A DNA stretch of 64,000 bases. Source: Sphingomonas sp. H160509 (GTDB lineage: Bacteria > Pseudomonadota > Alphaproteobacteria > Sphingomonadales > Sphingomonadaceae). The DNA lies in assembly GCF_024124765.2 (NCBI RefSeq), contig NZ_JAMXSR020000002.1, forward strand, positions 1,910,001 to 1,974,000, given 5' to 3'. Of the stretch, positions 58,133-64,000 are shown in pieces (the stretch's first letter is position 1; every line of letters begins with the position of its first letter). The position numbers and the translations under genes were made by a program. The notes below the pieces were generated by a model. That model saw nothing but the letters and a program-made list of their open reading frames with translations. It had not been told where the DNA came from and made no database searches.

Positions 58133-59155
58133 ATGCCGCCCCCCAGCAAAACTGTACCAGCGCAGTTGCGCGCGATCCTTCAATTCGACGCGTATGCCGC
58201 CTTGATCCCTTTGCCGGGTATGGCGCTGCTGCTGTTCGGGGGAGTCCAGCTCCATGAGCAGATCGCCGCTGGAATTGCGGCGGGCGCAGCCTATTCCGTC
58301 GGCTTTGGCGTAACCAAGAAATTTTGGCGAAGTCGTAGCTACGCAGTGGTTCTTACCGGCACTGGTATGACGGCGGTGGCGTTCATTGGCACGCTTGTCG
58401 GCAATGACCCGATCGTCGAGCTTGCCGCCACCGCTATACTGGGCGCGTGCTGCGGCGCGCTATCACGCCGTAACGCAGACCATTGGTGGGCGTGCCTGCA
58501 GATCATCATCGCCTTTCTGCTGGCCGCAAGCTTCCCAGGTACGGTTACGGATGGGGCGCTTCGTGCCGCAATCGTTGCCGGAGGTGCGGCGCTTCAGTGC
58601 GTCAGCGTCATGGCGATGATACATCTCATTGGCGAACCCCGTCCGACAATTCCCGGCCCCGCCGATCATTCGAGCACGGTCGAAGTCCGATTTCACGCGT
58701 TGCGCGCGGCCATCTGCATATCGGTCGCACTCCTAGCAAGCCGAACGGCTGGCTTCGCCCACAGCTATTGGGCGCCCATGACCGCGATGCTCGTTCTGAA
58801 GCCGGGACTGCGTGATACCGCCGGCCAGGGACTGGAACGTATCGCCGGGACAATCGCAGGGATCATCGTTGCGTCGGGCCTGACGCGTATCGCACCCTCC
58901 GACGCCTGGACGGCAACCTTTGCAATCCTCACAGCGAGCGTTTCATTCGGTCTCCAGCAGGCACGATATGCCGTGTTTAGCGCAGCCATCACGACCAGCG
59001 TTCTTCTGATGATCGCTTTGGCGGGTGGAGCCTTACCAGGCGCAGACCGGGAAAGGCTGCTGGCCACGTTGCTGGGTGGGGCGATCGCCTTGGCCGGTGC
59101 CGCAATCGCCCCGCGCCGGCGCACCAACAAGAACAGCGGCGGCGATCACCTTTGA
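58133..59155 (+). CDS. FUSC family membrane protein (aromatic acid exporter-like)
   Basis: A 340-residue membrane protein with two repeats of about five to six helices separated by a cytoplasmic loop near residues 170-190. The fold and segments such as RFHALRAAICISVALLASRT and YWAPMTAMLVLKPGLRDTAG-QGLERIAGT match the FUSC domain of YccS/AaeB-type exporters. It is shorter than AaeB and lacks the large C-terminal cytoplasmic domain. It starts 60 bp after the ECF factor and may be under its control. The substrate is unknown. Confidence 0.82.
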   Translation: MPPPSKTVPAQLRAILQFDAYAALIPLPGMALLLFGGVQLHEQIAAGIAAGAAYSVGFGVTKKFWRSRSYAVVLTGTGMTAVAFIGTLVGNDPIVELAATAILGACCGALSRRNADHWWACLQIIIAFLLAASFPGTVTDGALRAAIVAGGAALQCVSVMAMIHLIGEPRPTIPGPADHSSTVEVRFHALRAAICISVALLASRTAGFAHSYWAPMTAMLVLKPGLRDTAGQGLERIAGTIAGIIVASGLTRIAPSDAWTATFAILTASVSFGLQQARYAVFSAAITTSVLLMIALAGGALPGADRERLLATLLGGAIALAGAAIAPRRRTNKNSGGDHL

Positions 59156-59553
59156 ACGAACAGTCCATGCATGTGAGGAGACCGCAGCATCGACCCCCGT
59201 TCCAGTAACGGAGCACCGAGAGAGATGTACACCCCCACCGGACTCGTTCCGTTGCTGGAAACCCTACGCTGATACAAGATCGTGCTGACCGTATAATGAA
59301 ATGCGTCGTTCCGAGGCGAACGACACGTATCGACGACGATCGGCACGAGATCGCCCTTTCATGCCTATCAATAGATTTTGCCTGATCACTATACAGGTTA
59401 GATTTTCAGATATGTTGATTGATATACCTTTGTATACTTGGGCAGCACCCGGACATTCTAATAGATGGAACCTATTAGCACGCATAACGGACGCAATCAC
59501 ACGCTTGCTAGTGATACCCACAACCGATACTTGGCCAAGAAAGATCATCCTCC
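59156..59553. other. AT-rich spacer before the secreted hydrolase
   Basis: About 400 bp without a supported gene. The middle (59360-59530) is AT-rich, with TTGATTGATATACCTTTGTA, and likely holds the hydrolase promoter. Short frames on both strands lack ribosome sites and homology. Confidence 0.4.
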
Positions 59554-60345
59554 ATGAAATTCCGGTCCAAACTCGTGCTTGCAGCCAGTGCTTTACTGGC
59601 GACGACTCCAGCGGTGGCTAGCGCCGAAACCGTCAAGAACATCGTTCTTGTCCATGGCGCATGGGCGGATGGCTCGGGATGGAAACCGGTGTTCGATATC
59701 CTGACGCGCAAGGGCTATCACGTCACGATCGTTCAAGAACCGCTGACGGACTTTCATGCGGATGTCGCCGCAACCACGCGCATTCTGGCTGCCCAGGACG
59801 GGCCGACGATCCTCGTCGCGCATAGCTACGGAGGATCGGTTATCACCGTCGCGGGAATGGACTCGCACGTCGTGGGCCTGGTCTATGTCGCGGCACACGC
59901 GCCCGACGTCGGCGAGAACGAGGCCGCGATGGGTGCCAAGACGCCAAGTGCCTTGAAGAACTCGCCGGCAGCCACGCAAAAGACTGCGGACGGCTTCACG
60001 TATTTGACCCGGTCGATGTTCCCCGCATTCTTCGCTGCCGACCTGCCGCGCGAACAGGCCGTTTTCGAGGCGCAATCGCAGGTTCTGACGGCGGCAAGCG
60101 TCTTCACGACACCGATGACCGCCGCCGCATGGAGATCAAAGCCCAGTTGGGGCATCATTGCCGGATCGGACAAGATCATCAGTCCAGAATTGGAAGCATT
60201 CTACTATCGGCGCGCCAACAGCCACACCTCGACACTCGTGGGCGCCAGCCACTCGGTATACGAGTCTAGACCAAACGAAGTCGCAGCGGTTATCGAAGCG
60301 GCCGCGAAAGGCGCTTCAGGGAAGACGAGCGACGCCCGGCCTTGA
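59554..60345 (+). CDS. Secreted alpha/beta hydrolase
   Basis: A 263-residue exported hydrolase. Signal peptide KLVLAASALLATTPAVASAE is cleaved near ASAE. The fold has IVLVHGAWADGSGWKPV (oxyanion HGAW), the nucleophile elbow ILVAHSYGGSVITVAG (Ser), WGIIAGSDKIISPE (Asp) and GASHSVYESRP (His). This is the hydroxynitrile-lyase or esterase-like subgroup common in proteobacteria, close to the PhaZ/EstA-type annotated only as alpha/beta hydrolase. The reaction is unknown. No frame break is seen. Confidence 0.86.
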   Translation: MKFRSKLVLAASALLATTPAVASAETVKNIVLVHGAWADGSGWKPVFDILTRKGYHVTIVQEPLTDFHADVAATTRILAAQDGPTILVAHSYGGSVITVAGMDSHVVGLVYVAAHAPDVGENEAAMGAKTPSALKNSPAATQKTADGFTYLTRSMFPAFFAADLPREQAVFEAQSQVLTAASVFTTPMTAAAWRSKPSWGIIAGSDKIISPELEAFYYRRANSHTSTLVGASHSVYESRPNEVAAVIEAAAKGASGKTSDARP

Positions 60346-60545
60346 TAAGTGGCTTAGCGAGAAAACGTTCCTCGCGAAATCAGTTTGGCGGTTGCCATCA
60401 TTCCGCTTGGTACAAGTCGCTCTTTGTCAGGCAGCAATACTGGTGCTGCACCATAGCGCGGTCGAGACTTACCACGATTTACGCCGTTGCTTCATGGCAG
60501 GAAAGTCTGAGCGGGTAATGCGATCGATCGCTGAGAAGCCACCAG

Positions 60546-61255
60546 ATGCTGCAGACCGACGCCCCCCTTGATCCAGCCAAGGCGAGGTCCTCTCTTGGTC
60601 GCAGCAGAGTTGCCCTACCGCTGCTCGCGTTCGGGGCGGGTGCCGCAGATGCCTTTGCTTTCTCGATGTTGGGCGGAATCTTCACCGCGAACATGACTGG
60701 CAACGCCGTATTGGAAGCAATGTTCGAGCAACCGACTATGGCACGGTCTTGATCGACGCCTTTTCCGCAACAACTGGCTTCACCATTGCCCTTTCATTGG
60801 ATTTCGGCTCACCCGTTCACGGCATGGCAACCCCGTCCATGCGGCACTAACGGCGGCGGCTGGATGCCATGTGATGGTAGCCCTGTTGTGGTGGTTTGGA
60901 CCGCACACCCGCGGGTTCGTTTGCCTTCTGCTTTCTGGGTCCGCTGCTGGCATGGCCCTACAGACGGTTGCTGTGAAACGTGGCGGAGTCGAGCATGGCC
61001 CGCCAACGACGTATGTAACCGGTGTCCTGACGGATTTAGTACACGATATCGTCGACGGGAATGCTAGCTGGACGAACTCCCGATGGCTGCCGCTTGCCGC
61101 CTTGCCTTGCGGCGCAATCGCCGCTGTTCTGGTGACGACGGCGGCGCCCCTCACTGACGCCGCTCATCCCCACGCTGACTACTTTTGCGTGCATCGCGTT
61201 GATCTCGCGACATGTCGAGCCAGGACGGACGCCCCTCGGCCCTCAATCGCAATAG
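60546..61255 (+). CDS. YoaK/DUF1275 family membrane protein (three indels)
   Basis: A DUF1275 protein with recognisable segments LPLLAFGAGAADAFAFSMLG, GIFTANMTGNAVLEAMFEQP, SGSAAGMALQTVAVKRGG and PPTTYVTGVLTDLVHDIVDG, four to six membrane helices in total. The frame changes three times: near 60734 (one C lost), near 60800 (one G lost) and between 61141 and 61190 (one base gained), after which it ends FACIALISRHVEPGRTPLGP-QSQ. The repaired length of about 236 residues is the family norm. It may be a real pseudogene or sequence error; the deletions differ from the usual +1 pattern here. Its end overlaps the convergent Gly-rich gene. Confidence 0.72.
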
Positions 61256-61705
61256 TCGTCGTAGACCTGATCGTCAGGGTCCCAATAGGGGCAGTTCTGA
61301 TCGTCGCCGTACGGATAATATCCGCCATACCCGAGCAAGTTGACGCCAAATCCGTAACCCAGCGGATAGCCGGAATATCCACCATAGCCGTAACCCGGAT
61401 AATAGCCGCGTCCATAGCCATCACGATACCCGTGCCCACCATGATATCCATGCCCCCCCGTTGGCAAATCCGTAGCCACCCCCAGGGTGGTATCCTCCAC
61501 CGCCGGGCTGTCCACCATAGCCATGATTGCCACCACCATGGCCGTCACCACCGCCGCCGTGAAATCCTCCACCATCCGGCGCTCCCCCCGCGTGCGAACC
61601 ACCGCCACCGTGCGAACCACCGCCACCATGCTGGGCCAGCGCTGGTGTTGCTATCAGAACCGCCAAACCGGATAAGGCGGCGAACAGGCCGTTGAATGTA
61701 CGCAT
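61243..61705 (-). CDS. Secreted Gly/His/Tyr-rich protein (one frameshift)
   Basis: A low-complexity exported protein of about 153 residues. AAGGA lies six bases before ATG 61705, favoured over the ATG at 61711. The signal peptide GLFAALSGLAVLIATPALAQ precedes GGGGSHGGGGSHAGG-type repeats. An extra C in the seven-base run 61453-61459 shifts the frame after FANGG. The rest is GYHGGHGYRDGYGRGYYPGY and similar, and ends YPYGDDQNCPYWDPDDQVYD with two cysteines. Such His/Gly/Tyr repeats may bind metals or surfaces; the function is unknown. Confidence 0.7.
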
Positions 61706-61711
61706 TTCCAT

Positions 61712-62042
61712 TCCTTCATTTATCTCCCGATCGATCTACATAGGCAGTGCCGAACACCATAAACATGGAACGTGCTTCAGCTTTTCGTATAGTTGAATTA
61801 GTTCATACAGCGCCGGAATGTTTCTTCGCCAAACAATCGCGCAGGTATGTTCGCACATTACCGATGGCGGGATTCCATACTGGGTGCTTTAACTGATCGG
61901 CACGAGATTAGAACTAAACTGGTGGGACGCGAGAGTTTTTCCTTATCCGACCGGAAGAGTGCCGCACCAAGTACCCAAACGTTCGTATAGTGTCTTGAAC
62001 GACATCATCGGCTCAAGGTCATCTTCAAACAGAGGATGTACC
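61712..62042. promoter_or_regulatory. Divergent control region with direct repeats
   Basis: The 330-bp region between the Gly-rich gene and the FdhF/YdeP gene holds two copies of TTCGTATAGT in the same orientation (61784-61793 and 61982-61991), the second inside CGTTC-N12-GAACG (61980-62001). They may be sites for a shared regulator. No gene is seen. Confidence 0.45.
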
Positions 62043-64000
62043 ATGACCGAACGCCGTCCAGAGGGTATCCGAGAGTATGATGCGCCGGCCGGCGGCTGGG
62101 GATCGGTGCGGGCGCTGGCGCAGACGCTTCGACACCAGGACGTCGTCGTTCAGGGGATCAGTACGCTCCTGAAAGCGAACCAGCCGAACGGCTTCGACTG
62201 TCCCGGCTGCGCATGGCCCGACCCCAAGCATACGTCCTCGTTCGAATTCTGCGAGAACGGCGCAAAGGCCGTCACATGGGAGTCGACCGCACGTCGCATC
62301 GGTCCCGACTTCTTCGCGGAGCATACGGTCGCCGAACTCTGGGAGCGGTCCGACCATTGGCTAGAAGATCAGGGCCGCGTCACTCACCCGATGCGCTACG
62401 ATGCCGCGACCGACCATTATCTGCCGATATCGTGGGACGCTGCGCTGGCGGAAATCGGTGCCGGACTGAGCGCGGTCGGCGATCCGGACCAAGTCGAGTT
62501 CTATACCTCGGGACGGACATCGAACGAAGCAGCGTTCCTGTTCCAGCTGTTCGCCCGGCTATACGGTACGAACAACTTCCCCGACTGCTCGAACATGTGT
62601 CACGAGGCGACGTCTGTCGGCCTCCCGAAGTCGATCGGCATCGGCAAAGCCACAGTCACGCTCGAGGATTTCGACGCTGCCGACCTGATCATCTCGATGG
62701 GCCACAATCCTGGCACCAACCATCTGCGGATGATGACACCCCTGCGCGATGCGTCCCGCAGGGGTGCGACGATCCTGGTCTTCAATCCGCTGAAGGAACG
62801 AGCGCTCGAACGGTTCGCGGCACCGCAATCGCCGATCGAAATGGCGACATACTCGTCGACGCCTATCGCGACGACATATCTTCAGGTGAAGGTCGGTGGC
62901 GATGCCGCAGCACTGAAGGGCGTCTGCAAGGCGCTGGTGGCAATGGATATCGCGGCTCGGGCGAACGACACCGCACCGGTTCTCGATCACGCCTTCATCG
63001 CTGGCCATACAGCGGGATTCGAGACGTACGCCGCGGATCTCGCGGCGACAGACTGGGCAGCGGTCGAACGCGCGAGCGGATTGCGTCGCGCCGATCTCGA
63101 GATGGTCGCCGTCGCCTATGCCAAGGCTGACGCGACCATTCTCTGCTACGGCATGGGGATCACGCAACACCGGACCGGTACTGAAAATGTGCAGCAGATC
63201 GCCAATCTGCTGCTGCTCAAGGGTAATATAGGCCGGGCAGGCGCCGGCATTTGTCCGCTTCGTGGACATTCGAACGTGCAAGGCGATCGTACGGTCGGCA
63301 TCACCGAAAAGCCGTCGACCGCCTTCCTGGACCGGATGGCCGATGTCTTCGACTTCGAACCGCCGCGGCGGCACGGCCATTCGGTCGTCGAGGCGATCCA
63401 GGCCATGCTGGATGGCCGGTCCAAGGCGATCGTCTGCCTCGGCGGCAATCTGGCGGTGGCGGCATCCGATCCTCAAGCCTGCTTCAAGGCGTTCAGGCGC
63501 CTCGAACTGTCCGTCCACATCACGACCAAGCTCAACCGCACGCACCTGCTGACGGGGCGGGCGACCTACATCCTGCCCTGCCTTGGTCGTACGGAGGCGG
63601 ATCTCCAGGCGACGGGGCCACAGGCGGTGACGGTGGAAGACTCCATGTCGATGGTGCATGCCTCGCGCGGGTTTCTGAAACCGGCCGGCGACCAGCTTCG
63701 CTCCGAGCCGGCGATCATCGCCGGGATTGCCAAGGCAACGGTCGGATCGCGAGCACGGGTCGACTGGGATGCGCTGGCCGGGGACTACGCCTTGATCCGG
63801 GAGGACATCGAAAAGGTCTTTCCCGAATTCGAGGCCTTCAACGATCGGATCCGGACACCTGGTGGGTTCCAACTGCCGAACTCGGCGGCAATGCGGGTGT
63901 GGAAGACGAAGACCGGCAAGGCCAATTTCCTGATCTTCGACGGACTGGAGGAAGATGCGCTTGTGTCGGAACCCGACGTCCTGCGACTGACGACGCTTCG
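62043..64000 (+). CDS. FdhF/YdeP family molybdopterin oxidoreductase (5' part, cut by window edge)
   Basis: The first 652 residues of a molybdenum or tungsten enzyme of the FdhF/YdeP family, open to the end of the window. FDCPGCAWPDPKHTSSFEFC (about residues 57-76) is the family N-terminal Cys-rich segment. VEFYTSGRTSNEAAFLFQLF and NFPDCSNMCHEATSVGLPKS with Cys at the metal site, then HNPGTNHLRMMTPLRDAS-RRG for cofactor binding, follow, and ICPLRGHSNVQGDRTVGITE and CLGGNLAVAASDP are in the cofactor domain. YdeP-type enzymes support acid resistance in E. coli and are related to formate dehydrogenase H, but use Cys here, not selenocysteine. No FdhD-like partner is visible. Confidence 0.9.
   Translation, partial: MTERRPEGIREYDAPAGGWGSVRALAQTLRHQDVVVQGISTLLKANQPNGFDCPGCAWPDPKHTSSFEFCENGAKAVTWESTARRIGPDFFAEHTVAELWERSDHWLEDQGRVTHPMRYDAATDHYLPISWDAALAEIGAGLSAVGDPDQVEFYTSGRTSNEAAFLFQLFARLYGTNNFPDCSNMCHEATSVGLPKSIGIGKATVTLEDFDAADLIISMGHNPGTNHLRMMTPLRDASRRGATILVFNPLKERALERFAAPQSPIEMATYSSTPIATTYLQVKVGGDAAALKGVCKALVAMDIAARANDTAPVLDHAFIAGHTAGFETYAADLAATDWAAVERASGLRRADLEMVAVAYAKADATILCYGMGITQHRTGTENVQQIANLLLLKGNIGRAGAGICPLRGHSNVQGDRTVGITEKPSTAFLDRMADVFDFEPPRRHGHSVVEAIQAMLDGRSKAIVCLGGNLAVAASDPQACFKAFRRLELSVHITTKLNRTHLLTGRATYILPCLGRTEADLQATGPQAVTVEDSMSMVHASRGFLKPAGDQLRSEPAIIAGIAKATVGSRARVDWDALAGDYALIREDIEKVFPEFEAFNDRIRTPGGFQLPNSAAMRVWKTKTGKANFLIFDGLEEDALVSEPDVLRLTTL

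Noticed and set aside
61767..61790. GGAAC followed by CGTAT as an EcfG-type general stress promoter
   Set aside because: The spacer is 14 bases rather than the usual 16-17 and the second element is not CGTT. Other GGAAC hits in the window (near 49.3 and 59.5 kb) also fail at the second box.
62559..63872. A 437-codon minus-strand frame opposite the FdhF/YdeP gene
   Set aside because: Shadow of the plus-strand oxidoreductase, whose conserved motifs are continuous. The antisense frame has no recognisable domain.

Overview
The window looks like a chromosomal segment of a Sphingomonas-type alphaproteobacterium. The evidence is the high GC content, the alphaproteobacterial forms of BamA, LolC/LolD, DnaE1 and NADP-Icd, the large outer-membrane and periplasmic gene content, and short GC-rich intergenic inverted repeats of the kind scattered through sphingomonad genomes. 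I see no tRNA, rRNA, CRISPR array or complete insertion sequence.

Region 1 (about 0.2-14.5 kb, almost all minus strand) is a housekeeping and envelope-building block. Read in transcription order it is psd-pssA, then rpsB-tsf, pyrH-frr-uppS-cdsA-dxr-rseP-bamA-skp-fabZ, then rpmE and a PilZ protein. It links translation factors with phospholipid, isoprenoid and undecaprenyl supply and outer-membrane assembly. Several genes overlap by 1-4 bases. A repeat-filled spacer of about 400 bp separates tsf from pyrH.

Region 2 (14.6-28.6 kb) holds icd (plus strand), a KefB-type antiporter, an acyl-CoA ligase behind dnaE, an HdeD-like membrane protein, glutathione peroxidase, a GNAT acetyltransferase with lolD and lolC, and rsgA. 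Repeat-rich spacers lie at 23.6-23.9 and 27.0-27.6 kb. The second contains a 177-bp MITE-like element with 22-bp terminal inverted repeats.

Region 3 (28.7-64 kb) is accessory. It carries a sugar transporter followed by a decayed oprB porin, a complete RND efflux operon behind a 16-bp palindrome, a Tat-exported oxalate decarboxylase, and several small secreted or lipoprotein orphans. A tight five-gene minus-strand cluster (MipA/OmpV, small membrane protein, VirJ/AcvB-like hydrolase, DUF2147, MprF) suggests a lipid-aminoacylation and envelope-remodelling unit. A sensorless histidine kinase is divergent from it. A signalling-dense stretch follows (46.6-55.7 kb: three kinases, four receivers), then a catalase-like peroxidase, a secreted beta-propeller, an ECF sigma factor with a FUSC exporter, two alpha/beta hydrolases, a broken YoaK/DUF1275 gene, a Gly/His/Tyr-rich secreted protein, and the 5' part of an FdhF/YdeP molybdopterin oxidoreductase cut by the window edge.

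One property affects all reading of the window. More than 35 single-base indels break otherwise good genes, including essential ones (dnaE four times, fabZ, pssA, psd, rpmE). Nearly all are +1 insertions in G/C homopolymers. They look like sequencing or assembly error, so coordinates below span the reconstructed genes and give the shift positions.
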